56,750 nt of DNA from Fragilariopsis cylindrus CCMP1102 (GCA_900095095.1 FMBT01000547.1:1-56750), one strand, 5' to 3'. Counted from the first letter of the stretch, positions 1 through 9,570 are shown. A program made the numbers and translations. Notes: a model not told the origin generated them from the sequence alone.

Positions 1-899
1 CATAAATCAGCTATGCTTACTGTTGGTGATGAAGGTGAACCAATTCGGACGCTTCATACAGCCCATGAAACTGCCAAGGAATATATGGGTGTGGATCTGG
101 AAGAATATAAAAGGAAGAATAAAAAGAATAATAATCGATTATATAATGAATGGAAAGAATCAGATCATCCTGGTTGTCAATTATCGGGACATCTGTTATT
201 AGATCGTGTACCTGGTAATTTTCATATCCTTGCTCGATCCAAACATCATGATTTATCACCACATTTAACGAATGTGAGTCATATGGTAATTCTTTAAGTA
301 TTGGTTATCTGGTATTGCACGAGCTGGTGCTATGTCTTTACCAGAGAATGTACAATCAAAATTATCACCAATGGATGGTAATACGTATACACAAATAATT
401 TACATGAAAGTTATCATCATTATTTAAAAGTTATAAACAACAATTTCACCAGGTGTGAACCTATATCAAATCATACCAAGTACACAATTATCATATTATA
501 AGGCTGATATGGTCCCCGAGGTATGATATTGTTCTTGTTACTGTTTTGTTCTTGTATTGTGTTGTATAAAATCTCAAGTGCATGTATGCTTTCGTGCCTA
601 ACTGACGTTTTTCTCCTCTTTTTGCTGTTCTACTTTCATCCATAATATCTTTCCCTCGACCGAAAGGCTAAATTTGTTTACGATTTAAGTCCTATATCTG
701 TAACGTATCGTAAAGAATCACGAAGATGGTATGAATATGTAACATCTTTATTCGCTATCATTGGTGTGTTTTTACGATGGTCGGTATGATCGAATCATCT
801 ATTCATGCTGCTGTAAGTAAACAATCGAAGAGGCGATCAGCAATGTCACGTGGAGGTGGTAGTGGTGGAGGTGCTGGAATGGGAGGAGGCCGCTATTAA
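1..899 (+). CDS. ERV41/46-type ER-Golgi vesicle protein, C-terminal part (5' truncated, several frameshifts)
   Basis: The reading frame is open from base 1, so the N-terminus lies outside the window. The visible part has the signature of the ERV C-terminal (COPII-coated ERV) domain: GCQLSGHLLLDRVPGNFHI, then a SHM segment, LPENVQSKLSPMDG, YHHYLKV, AKFVYDLSPISVTYRKESR and a last hydrophobic segment around IIGVF..MVGMIESS. Such proteins cycle between ER and Golgi as cargo receptors; plant-type members are fused to a thioredoxin/PDI domain, which would lie upstream here. The glycine-rich tail ends in GGGRY at a TAA at 897-899. The frame changes about five times (near 300, 330, 400, 470 and 770), and introns may account for some of the gaps, for example near 520-665. 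Reading errors or decay of this copy are both possible; the conserved residues on both sides of each break favour errors. Confidence 0.72.
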
Positions 900-1260
900 A
901 TAAATTAAAAACAAGGAAGAACAAAAAATCTACAATATAATTATTAAGAAAAAAAGTCGTAGTTGCAGTAAAATAAGTAGTAACACGTATACTAGATTAT
1001 CTCAAAATCCCAACTTTAATATATTGTAGTATAATACACACAAGCAGTGGTACTATCCATCATGAAATCTATACATACCATACTCTACAAGAGGATCTAC
1101 AAAAGTATCAACATCTTTGCTTAGTGGTGTTATTCAATTGTTTTTTTTTTCGCGCTAAGACTTTGCGCACTTTCCTCGCGTTGAGAACTGAGAACATCAA
1201 CAACAGTAGCAACATCGCAACAGCACAAAAAGAAGAAAGCAATAAAGCAGACGAAGCCTT

Positions 1261-1405
1261 CATGGACGACGTCAACATGAATAACGACAACGAGGAACAG
1301 AAGCAAGCTGAACAAGAAGCACAGCAAGCCGCTGATGATGCACGGATGAGACTTCTTAGATTAATTTCGGTCCTTGTCTATGGGAGAAAGTTTGGACACG
1401 AATGA
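1261..1405 (+). CDS. Small acidic/Gln-rich reading frame, doubtful
   Basis: From the ATG at 1261 this encodes about 48 residues, rich in Asn, Asp, Gln and Ala (DDVNMNNDNEEQKQAEQEAQQ), ending in a short helical stretch. The same frame stays open upstream to about 1124 without an ATG, so it could be the last exon of a spliced gene. No family is recognised. The composition could equally arise by chance in this repeat-rich region. Confidence 0.22.
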
Positions 1406-1932
1406 ATAAAGTAAGTGTTTGAAGGCCATACTATACTAGCTAGAAGACACCATTATTGTTCGATATTATTCGGATACCTTTGCACACCAGATCAATATTG
1501 CGGGAGGCATTATCTATAATTGACAAGTAAAATGTGATATTTATAATTCGTTATTTTATAAATATATATATATATATATCCTATCCTATACTATTTGTCA
1601 TTGTCATTATTATTGTTATTACTGTTGTTGTTATCATCGAATGATGATGATAGGACCTAGTGACGATGAATTACTACTCGTACTAGTTAATAATCGATAT
1701 TGTTTTAGATACCTCCAGACAAATATGAAGCCATCATCTATACTGAACGGGTCAATAGTATAATTACTAAAAATAGTTACTATAATTCCAGCAAAACTAT
1801 TTAATGTAACAAACAAATGTGACCCAACCACACACCATGATGTACATATAGATTGTAGTGAGCAACGATCGTTATTGTTACTATAATTGTTAGTTGATTA
1901 TTTGTTGATTGTTGTGTTGTTATTATAATTGT

Positions 1933-1984
<52 letters not shown>

Positions 1985-2046
1985 CATCACCGAGTTGTTG
2001 TTCTTTTTTGATTGCAGTTGTTGTTAGATAAAAGATATAAATATTG
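1406..2046. other. Gene-free AT-rich spacer with simple repeats
   Basis: No convincing coding region is seen. The spacer carries an AT dinucleotide run near 1559-1580, scattered trinucleotide runs near 1600-1650, and the long GTT tract at 1934-1984. Confidence 0.5.
1934..1984. repeat. (GTT)n microsatellite
   Basis: About 17 near-perfect GTT units in a row. Read on the minus strand the tract gives poly-Asn, poly-Gln or poly-Thr depending on frame, so frames crossing it are not evidence of a gene. Trinucleotide tracts of this kind recur in coding regions of the window, where they make Asn and Gln runs. Confidence 0.95.
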
Positions 2047-2500
2047 CTAATAATAACAGTAAGGTAAGAAATTATAAAACTGTAAATAGTAAAAAAAATA
2101 AAATATAAAACCATCAGTCCTTTGATCTTGTATTGCTTCTATTGCAAATTGAATAAGAATTATCCACCATATAAGTGCAAAAATACCAACTACAATAGAA
2201 TATATTAACAAGCGTTGTAGTTGTCGTTGTACCGTTGGTTGTGCCGTTGCCGTTGTTTGTGTCGTTGTCACTGTCGTTGCCCTTGGCGTTGCCCTTGGCG
2301 TTGTCGTTGTCGTTGCCGTAATCGCCATCGTTTCGTTTCCTTCTTTTTTCTTCTTCTTGTTTTTTTAATGTACTCAGCTTTGTGCATTTCTTTGATCCTT
2401 TCTTGTCGGTTAGTAAGTATCCCTTTGTTCTTGCTTTTTTTTTTTTTGAAGCAATTGCATTTGAATTTTCAATCATTAATGACACAACAACGTGCGACAA
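2047..2500 (-). CDS. Possible single-pass membrane protein with Lys-rich N-terminus (frame-split)
   Basis: Two overlapping minus-strand frames look like halves of one product. The first (from 2500) gives a basic stretch with KKKKARTKGY and KKQEEEKRRKRN. The second continues into a Thr-rich run and then a strong hydrophobic helix, LLIYSIVVGIFALIWWIILI, followed by a short tail ending at 2047. A shift between them near 2330 would join a basic cytoplasmic segment to a membrane anchor. The Thr/Asn section is encoded by GTT/GCC trinucleotide repeats and is uninformative. No family is recognised. The hydrophobic helix is the only strong sign of coding. Confidence 0.33.
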
Positions 2501-3040
2501 AAACCGTATCCAGGGCCTTCCGGCACTGTAAATATCATGGGGGCTGGTCGCAAATTAATAATCATGTTTATTTTTGCAAAAGTGGGTACTCTACCCCATA
2601 CCTGCTTTTTTACAAAGCGGGTATCAAAAGGGGATACCCCTACCCTTCGTAGCACGCGCGGATACCGTAGCAACATTCGTGAATCGAATTTTCATTTGTT
2701 CTGATCTGCTTTCCTTCCTAGTATCCACGATTAAACATGTTCATAAAAAATAACAACACAACAACATTAATTACAAGAGCCCACATACAACAGTGAATTC
2801 AACAGGAAGGACAGTAGAGCGAGACTGTGCTACTGCCTACTACTTGTACTTTACGATATCAAACATTAGCTTTCCTATCCACGATTAACTGCAAAAGCAA
2901 CTTTGATGATTGTGTTTATAAAAATAAGAACAACATAACAACGTTATTATCAAGAGCTCATACAACAATAATCCAAAGCTACGAATTGCTTCATCGCGTT
3001 TCCTACTCCCCCGTCTGAAGATACGACACGAAATGCAACG
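2501..3040. other. Gene-free spacer with a GGGTATC hairpin
   Basis: No convincing gene is seen. At 2619-2639 GGGTATC and GATACCC can pair across a 7-base loop. Related sequence (ACTCTACCCCATACC, then GATACCCCTACCC) lies on either side between 2587 and 2645. A short near-duplicate occurs at about 2730-2765 and 2876-2945 (a 'cacgattaa' start, then 'aacaacata' and 'acaagagc' segments). Confidence 0.45.
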
Positions 3041-4084
3041 ATGACCAATACTAAAAGATGCTGTAAGGATTGCCAGACTGTGCTGGGACGATCTATATCT
3101 GTGTGTTCACTCTGGGATAAGAACGACTTTGCTTGTGATGAATGCAAAGGTCAACTGTGCTCGACCTGCTACGGAAAGCGTCCACTCATTATTGGAAAAT
3201 CGGATGATGAAGATGGGGTAATAATGACGATCCACAGGCAGGAACGATGAAGCAGTATTGCAAATCTTGTTTTGAAAAGCTTCCACCATCGATTTCTCAA
3301 AAACCTATGATACCATCCGGGCGGCAGCAGCAGCGATATTGTTTGGGTATTTTCTCATGGAGCGTCTGGCTGCCGACAATTGTTTGCTCCTCAAGCGAAG
3401 GAATTGAAAAAACGATATGGACATTCCTCCATCTCGTGGGATCTTCCCGGTCACGGATCCATGGTGGATACACCGCTAACACTCGAATCTAGCAAAGAAA
3501 CGTTGACATCGGTCCTCAAAGAAAATGAAAGTTGGACCCAAGGTAAGAAACTTATTTACGTAGGAGCATCACTGGGAGCCTATATTGGATATTATTTGCT
3601 CGAACACATGCAAGATAAATTTGTTGGAGCCGTTTTGATGGATGCTGGGCAAAATGTTGGTCCTGGAGCTAGTTTCAAAGCCAAAATGGGACTGGTGGTA
3701 TTGAAGATGATCGGGTGCAACTTCAGCAACAGTACCATGATGCAACTAATGTTGGGAGAAATGAAGAAATCCAAAGCCGATTATCACCTAATCGATGCTG
3801 TCTTTGGTGCTGGAATGTTCTTCGAGCACACAAAATCACATGTCGAATGTCTCAAAACAGTCGCTCCGGCCGACCACATCCCTACGTTTCAATTTCCTAT
3901 CTTATTTATAAATGGGAGTGAAGATTATCGTGACTCCGAGGATAAATGGTTAGCCTTGTGCACAAAGAAGGATGACTCGGAACTGAAAGTCTACGAAAGA
4001 GGGGACCACTTTTTCATGCACGATAGTAGATTTATTGATGATCTTTTTACACGAATGGATGGTTACTCAAAGACATTATGGTAA
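3041..4084 (+). CDS. Zinc-finger / alpha-beta hydrolase fusion (two frameshifts)
   Basis: The N-terminal ~75 residues carry Cys pairs in a treble-clef/FYVE-like spacing (CCKDC, CDECKGQLC, CSTC, then CKSC). After a Gly/Ser-rich linker comes an alpha/beta hydrolase of about 240 residues. It has an HGASGCRQLF oxyanion-hole segment, DLPGHG, the nucleophile elbow GASLGA, an acid candidate in NGSEDYRDSEDKW, and the catalytic His in GDHFFMH near the end. The substrate cannot be told; lipase, esterase or serine hydrolase are all possible. The frame shifts twice, near 3215 (a G run after GATGAAGAT) and near 3332 (GGGCGG); one missing G at each site restores a continuous protein. Hydrolase part confident, fusion likely. 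Confidence 0.75.
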
Positions 4085-4438
4085 AAGGAAGAACATCTAA
4101 CAGCTCATGGTGATTCTATCACAATGAAGAGAAGAAGAGAAAGGAATATACGTGTACTAGCCAATATATGATATCAGAAGGTTTTGTGACAAAAATAGGA
4201 GTTACTACAACATAACATCGTAGTGTTACACATAAAATAAAAGAGTTGTGCGTTATCATGATATTATTTTAGATATAATTATTACTTTTCCACTCATCTG
4301 TTTCTCTAGCTAACACACTGGCCATACGCTACTCCTACATTCAATTGTGCTACTAGAAGCTACTAAGAGCAACTAGAAGCAGCTAGTAGCAACTAGTAGC
4401 AACTCGCTTCACAATATCACTTAATATCCTGAAAGGCC
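4085..4438. other. Convergent 3' spacer with short CTAGTAGCAA repeats
   Basis: This lies between the ends of the hydrolase (plus) and the cellulase (minus). It is AT-rich and has an imperfect array of 'aactagaagc / aactagtagc' units at about 4353-4404. No gene is seen. Confidence 0.5.
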
Positions 4439-6118
4439 TCAATCGATAACACCATCCTCATCAAATAATGAACCGACGAATGTCTTGAATTGTTGTGGAC
4501 AATCAACGACTTTGTATCGTGCTCTACTTGTCTTTCCACCTGTCCACCCCCAATCAGAGAATATAGAACATCCTTTCTGATACGCTTCAGGTAAAAACCC
4601 ACAAAGTTCAGCGCCAGCATCGGCAGTATTTGAATGGGTTTTGTACCATTCCCCAAGGATAGTTGATTGATCTTTTGTCAACCCTGTATTTGGTTCATCT
4701 CCACAGATATTGGCAAGACTATATTGTAATACATCAAAGCCTGGAACGTTAATATCAGCATGTTTTGAACTTCCACAGCTACCACACGTATTCTAAGACA
4801 GTTAGGGTTAGAAAATGAGGTGTACATTTAGAACAGTAATAGGAAAGAACAAACGGAGTTGATCTCTTTGAAAAGAAACGAAATGAAAAGGAACATACCT
4901 TCTTCATTGCCATAACACTCCAATCAGGATGGAGGCTATCCGGGTTTTGAATAAGAATGCAGTTGCCACAGCCACCCTCAGATGTCGATCCGCAACAACC
5001 ATCATCGGAGCCCTGGTCAATATTCATGATAGCAGCTGTCACCCACAATTTTTCTCCGTACAATGAAGGTCCACCAAAGTCATTTGGATCCTGGGGACTG
5101 TAGCCAGACGGCGATCTATACTCGTCGTAGTTCCACGGCGAAAGCGTGGTAGCATCACATGATTGGCTTGAGAATAAGATTGATGATTAGAGGAGCAATA
5201 TATGAAAATGTGAGAGAAATAAATGGAAATAGAGGTCGGCCAACGTGAAAGAAAAGAAATAACGTACCCGGAACAATCCCAATAATGTGTAAGAACCAAA
5301 TCACTACCGTCCCATTCAATATCATTTTGTGAAGAGGAAGGAGCTGTATCGCCTGGAGTGGGAGGAGAAGGAGGGTTTTCAATCGGTGAAGGGATAGGAC
5401 TACTATCGCTGTAACAATCGCATGCTCCGCAAATAGTAGGATATTCATCACCAACCATCTTGCAAGCATCGCTTTCCGTAAGACCAACTTTCGATACAAC
5501 CCAATCAATCCGAGAACCACACGATAACCATCTGCCAGAGAATCTAAGACTTGTTGTGTACATGATGAATCACAACCGCATCTACTAGGTGAAGAAGATT
5601 GACGAGTAGGTGGAATTGTTGGGGAAGTTGTAGTAATAGTAGTGACCGGTGCATTTGAAGGTGGAGGAGTGGAGGAAATCATCGGTCCAGCAGTAACTGG
5701 AGTTTCATTGTTGGACGAAGGAAGACATTGCCAATAATATTGACCTATTTCTGTACACGTAGACCCGCTGGGCCCGTCACAGCATCCATTTTTATTATTC
5801 GTACAAGCTGACCCTATATAATACACAAAAGATGAACATGTTTAGAGGGGGAGATATGAAAACCAACACTTCAGCACAGGAAACAAGCTTTTGTTATTGT
5901 GATCACTTACAACGTGCGAGACAATCAGTGCGTTCTCCTTCTTCCAAATAAGTAAAGGCATCACCGCCGCATTGTTCGCATTCGCTTTTGGATGATCCAC
6001 ACCAACTCACGTCACATTGTTTGTAATCCATAGAGCAGCAACCAGCTTGCACGCGGTTCAATGCCGAGAAACAAACGGCGAGTAAAATGCTTGTTTTCGA
6101 ATGATAAGAAAGCATCAT
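4439..6118 (-). CDS. Secreted GH45 endoglucanase with CBM1-like module, four exons
   Basis: Exons at 6118-5911, 5814-5268, 5166-4899 and 4792-4439 have GT-AG borders and matching phases. A signal peptide (LLAVCFSALNRVQA) is followed by a Cys-rich segment, then a module like a fungal CBM1 (GCCDGPSGSTCTEIGQYYWQC). A Pro/Thr/Ser linker and a second Cys-rich block (CGSRIDWVVS..ESDACKMV..CGACDC) precede a glycoside hydrolase family 45 domain. Its landmarks are HYWDCSG, SCDATTLSPWNY, GCGNCILIQNP, HADINVPGFD and ELCGFLPEAYQKGCSIFSDWGW..YKVVDCP; in GH45 the nucleophile/acid Asp residues lie in the YWDC motif and in a later His-Ala-Asp type motif. It would cut beta-1,4-glucan outside the cell. One base appears missing near 5535 in the second Cys-rich block. 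The start is the first of two Met codons before the signal peptide. Confidence 0.82.
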
Positions 6119-6218
6119 GATTTTACAATCTTATGGTAAGTTATCTCGTTCTGATCTGATCTGTTTGGACAGAAGAGGATTATAGATTGCTGGATTCTGA
6201 TTTTATGAATAGAGTAGG

Positions 6219-6676
6219 TATTCGAATGATGAATATAAAGTGAATATATATTCAAGAACGGACGGAGACTCATACGAGGAGTTGCTCAGAAAAATCGAAT
6301 GGTACTTCGTATTTATTGGATCCTGGATGGGGACGAGAGAGGATCTTGTTATTTCTTCGTTATTATCCTCAATGTTAATCTTGGTTCGGTCATTGATACA
6401 TCACGCACGTTTCAATGCTAAGTCGGTTCAGTATTCGATGATGAATATAAAGTAATATATTCAAGAACAGACGGAGACTCGATTCATTCGATCCGGACAA
6501 CTTTGTCCGCGGAGTATCACAAATGAAAATCAGTCCACCAAATCGCTTCTCTTCTTCGCGATTTGGTTTCCCTTGATAAGCGCGAACTTTTAGGGTGGAT
6601 GGTGGGTTGGGTGGGTATTCGAATGATGAATATAAAGTAATATATTCAAGAACGGACGGAGACTCCATTCGATCAT
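6219..6676. repeat. Three dispersed copies of a ~50-bp unit
   Basis: Copies at about 6219-6271, 6431-6485 and 6616-6672 share TATTCGAATGATGAATATAA, then a 'taatatattcaagaac' block and 'GACGGAGACTC'. Copies 2 and 3 also share a following 'cattcgat'. Spacing is about 200 and 185 bp. The copies differ by only a few bases, so the duplications are recent. Confidence 0.88.
6494..6567. other. Two adjacent perfect hairpins
   Basis: CGGACAA/TTGTCCG (6494-6509, 2-base loop) and ACCAAATCGC/GCGATTTGGT (6537-6567, 11-base loop) are perfect inverted repeats lying between copies 2 and 3 of the dispersed unit. They could be operator-like sites or mobile-element remnants. Confidence 0.6.
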
Positions 6677-6844
6677 TATCAATTTGTTACCTTTTCTAAA
6701 AATATTGTACGATCAAAACTTCACCCTTGACAAGCATGTAGCGTAAACGTTAGGTCTCTTGACTGAACGTGAGGTGTCTCATCCGCAACTTGTAAAAATA
6801 TCAGAGCATAGTTGAAACCATCTCTCGAGAACCGGAGTTGAAAA

Positions 6845-6914
6845 GCAAACGACAGGAATCACGAGTCATTACATGCATTGAGCAAACGATAAGAATCACG
6901 ACTCATTATGCATA
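6845..6914. repeat. Tandem pair of ~33-bp direct repeats
   Basis: 'gcaaacgacaggaatcacga' followed by 'gtcattacatgcat' is repeated almost at once as 'gcaaacgataagaatcacga' followed by 'ctcattatgcat', with a few differences. Confidence 0.75.
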
Positions 6915-7448
6915 CGTCGATGCATACGTTGAAGTGCAATATTATATAACCTGCTGCACAGTATGACTGAATGATTCGATACCACTAAATGACCGACCCA
7001 AGATCAACAAACTCAACAATATAATTACGAATTATATACCCAAGATCAACATGCTAAAGCAATTATTGTCAGATAAAGAAATGAGATACTCCGACATAGA
7101 CCCAATACGTTATCATTCAAATACTCCCGACGACCCTCATTCAATCTATCTACTGTACTGTACTAACAATATATTCTCATTTTTTGTTCTTCTATTTTTA
7201 GCTTAACGAAAGTGTTTTTTGATGACTTCTTGTGAAACTCCGCGGAAAAAAAACGTCTTCATTTTGTTGGTGATAAGTTAGTGCTATCAAGTGAAATAAA
7301 TAATTGTACAAATACGACAACAATCAAGATTGACAATGGGACCTGCCGTACCGTATGGGATAACAAAATGATGGAATACATTTACCAGACAAATTAAGAA
7401 ATGGATAGAGATAAATGACAACCAGAACATCAGAAAATGAAGAGAATA

Positions 7449-7559
7449 TTGACCTATTTCTGTACACGTAGACCCGCTGGGCCCGTCACAGCATCCATTT
7501 TTATCATTCGTACAAGTTGACCCTATATAATGCACAGAAGATAAACATGTTTAGAGGGC
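7449..7559 (-). pseudogene. Orphan copy of the GH45 gene's CBM-like exon edge
   Basis: About 110 bp nearly identical to 5741-5850 in the cellulase gene. It carries the intron end (TATATAG acceptor) and the start of exon 2, GSTCTNDKNGCCDGPSGSTC, then TEIGQY. After that the similarity stops abruptly and the sequence runs into unrelated DNA with stops. No signal peptide, catalytic domain or other exon lies nearby. It is best read as a fragment left by a local duplication. Confidence 0.72.
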
Positions 7560-7858
7560 TGAGAGCCTCTAGAGGAAATACCCGTCGAAAAATTAACTTT
7601 CTGTTTTATCGGGTTGTATCGAGGTAAATATCTTAGATATTAGCTGTGACTGATTCTATCTTTTTATAGTAATTTATTCTAAACGTGGACCAAAATAATT
7701 GAAAATATGTAATTTATGGACAAAATTATTGAAAATATGAGCTATTTGATTACAAACGCTGTAAGATCCGTCATACTCGTGGGAAAATCGATGTACTTTT
7801 TCCATGTACTGCGACCATTTTTGATTGACATGGTTGTCAAATGAGGAGTGGTATGTGA

Positions 7859-8515
7859 TTATCTTGTCATGCTCTTGCTTCCGCTTTTACCTTTACTCTT
7901 GTCACTCTTGCTTCCGCTTTTACCTTTACTCTTGTCACTCTTGCTTCCGCTTTTACCTTTACTCTTGTCACTCTTGCTTCCGCTTTTACCTTTACTCTTG
8001 TCACTCTTGCTTCCGCTTTTACCTTTACTCTTGTCACTCTTGCTTACGCTTTTACCTTTACTTTTGTCACTCTTGCTTACGCTTTTACCTTTACTCTTGT
8101 CACTCTTGCTTCCACTTTTACCTTTACTCTTGTCACTCTTGCTTCCACTTTTACCTTTACTTTTGTCACTCTTGCTTACGCTTTTACCTTTACTCTTGTC
8201 ACTCTTGCTTCCACTTTTACCTTTACTCTTGTCACTCTTGCTTCCACTTTTACCTTTACTTTTGTCACTCTTGCTTACGCTTTTACCTTTACTCTTGTCA
8301 CTCTTGCTTCCACTTTTACCTTCACCCTTGCCACTGCTTGATCCTGATCCTGAAAGTCCTCTGTGTAGTCCTCCTCGAGTATTCAATATGTACAAAGGTT
8401 TAGATTTGTCTTCGAGATCCAATGCTCCTCCGCGAAGATCTTTTGCATCAGCGGCAGCTGCAACCATCATTGCGATGATCATAAGGCAGGAGAAGATAGT
8501 TTTGGATGACATCAT
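7859..8515 (-). CDS. Secreted Lys/Ser 11-residue repeat protein, silaffin-like
   Basis: A signal peptide (MMSSKTIFSCLMIIAMMVAA..ADA) is followed by KDLRGGALDLED, a short Gly/Ser segment and about 14 copies of an 11-residue unit of the form SGSKSDKSKGK (Gly varies to Val). The protein ends SGSKSMTR. The mature chain is strongly basic, with about 4 Lys and 4 Ser per unit. Lys/Ser-rich repeats after a signal peptide are typical of diatom silaffins and related silica-associated proteins, where lysines carry polyamines and serines are phosphorylated. No repeat here matches a named silaffin that I can recall, so the role in silica or the organic cell wall is inferred from composition. The reverse strand is also open because the 33-bp period keeps all frames open, but only this frame has a signal peptide. 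Confidence 0.75.
   Translation of the reverse strand: MMSSKTIFSCLMIIAMMVAAAADAKDLRGGALDLEDKSKPLYILNTRGGLHRGLSGSGSSSGKGEGKSGSKSDKSKGKSVSKSDKSKGKSGSKSDKSKGKSGSKSDKSKGKSVSKSDKSKGKSGSKSDKSKGKSGSKSDKSKGKSVSKSDKSKGKSVSKSDKSKGKSGSKSDKSKGKSGSKSDKSKGKSGSKSDKSKGKSGSKSDKSKGKSGSKSMTR
7866..8330. repeat. 33-bp coding minisatellite, about 14 units
   Basis: Plus-strand units read 'ctcttgtcactcttgcttcc' then 'gcttttacctttac', with point variants such as cttacg for cttccg and cttttg for ctcttg. The variants are shared in blocks (cttacg units at about 8041, 8075, 8173 and 8272), which suggests unequal exchange. The array encodes the Lys/Ser repeats of the minus-strand protein. Confidence 0.95.
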
Positions 8516-9231
8516 TTTCTTGGGATTGATTCTTAATTTTAATCTGTACGTATTGCTTTGTTTGTGTCGTGGAAAGTATTAATCTGTGAAAGAAAATGTT
8601 CTTGCATGGTGAGCAAATTGAATGTGATAAAAAGGATAGCGTAATATGACAACAAAAGCAATACCGATTACAACAACAACACACTTACCTTCTAATCACA
8701 ATTAATTTTTTTGGATTCCGTTTTTTGTTGATTCGAATGAGAATAATGTGAACAACAAGAAGTGATCTACATGTACAAAAGATGAAACATGCAGATTTCG
8801 CGTGAAAGCGCAGCTTTCGCGAAAGTTACTGTCAAATTCTGGCGCGTACTTAAAGCACCAAGATTCGCTATTTTCGCCAGACCTGTTGACACCTGTGACA
8901 TTCTTTCCAAACCGCGGGTTCATTTTTAAATTCAACATACCTCACATCAATTTTACAAGCGATACAAACTATAGATACAGTAGATCTTAATAATTGATAA
9001 CACCATGTTAACACAACTGATATATTACACTAGGACTTTAGCCTAGCTTAACAGTTATCAATTGTACAGAAGGAAAACACCGTTTCTTTTTGGAGAAGAA
9101 ATTAAGAGAAATTTAGAATTAAGCGTCGCTAGTTTTGAATCGCTCAATGACGAATTATTGTGTCTCTTCCAATCAATACCATTATAAAATAGATTCGTTC
9201 CCTTAGCGATTACGAGATCGAAATCATCATA
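8516..9231. promoter_or_regulatory. Divergent intergenic region between two secreted-protein genes
   Basis: About 715 bp separates the starts of the minus-strand Lys/Ser repeat protein and the plus-strand Lys-rich protein, so both promoters should lie here. A hairpin of the form CGCGTGAAAGC/AGCTTTCGCG is seen at about 8799-8822. No core promoter element could be assigned with confidence. Confidence 0.4.
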
Positions 9232-9570
9232 ATGAACCTCACCCGTCTAGTCTGATTTCTTGTGCTCGTCGCCGCTTCTAGTTGCCATTCTGCCTTTGCA
9301 AAAGATGGACAAGCACGTCGTAGAAAAGGTGCCAAGGCTACGAAATCTTCCAAATCTACCACAGCATCTCCCACAATGTTACCCACGACGTGCGCAGATG
9401 CAGCATTTTTCGAGGATGTAACAGGCCGCACTTGTTCTTTTGAAGATGGTGGTCGTCTTTGCGAAGACAACAATCCAAACATGGAAGGAGTTGTCCCATC
9501 TGAAGCCTGCTGGACCCCCATCCCTATTTACAGTCTAATCATGTACCACTTTCAGGAAATGAAGAAGTAA
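9232..9570 (+). CDS. Small secreted Lys-rich/Cys-containing protein (in-frame TGA in the signal peptide)
   Basis: The frame starts MNLTRLV, meets a TGA, then continues FLVLVAASSCHSAFA. Together this is a typical signal peptide ending in an AFA cleavage site. The mature part is basic (KDGQARRRKGAKATKSSKS), then Thr/Pro-rich, with four Cys residues in a 40-residue C-terminal section (TCADAAFFEDVTGRTC, LCEDNN, EACW). No family is recognised. The TGA is probably a base error, since an intact hydrophobic core continues in frame; a pseudogene is the alternative. It is divergent from the Lys/Ser repeat protein and similar in being secreted and basic. Confidence 0.5.

Larger units (their letters stand above)
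6119..7286. other. Repeat-rich upstream region of the cellulase gene
   Basis: No gene is seen in about 1.2 kb. It contains three dispersed copies of a ~50-bp unit (6219-6676), two hairpins (6494-6509 and 6537-6567) and a ~33-bp direct repeat pair (6845-6879 and 6882-6914). As the 5' flank of the minus-strand cellulase it may hold its promoter; no core motif could be assigned. Confidence 0.5.

Noticed and set aside
6845..6914. CRISPR-like repeat pair
   Set aside because: Only two imperfect copies with almost no spacer, in a eukaryotic context.
7825..8582. Two long plus-strand frames through the 33-bp repeats (Cys/Phe/Tyr-rich and Leu/Pro-rich)
   Set aside because: A repeat period divisible by three with no stop keeps several frames open. 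Only the minus-strand frame has a signal peptide and a sensible start.
9232..9570. Selenocysteine at the TGA in the signal peptide
   Set aside because: No SECIS-like element was recognised and a signal-peptide position makes no functional sense; a base error or null allele is simpler.
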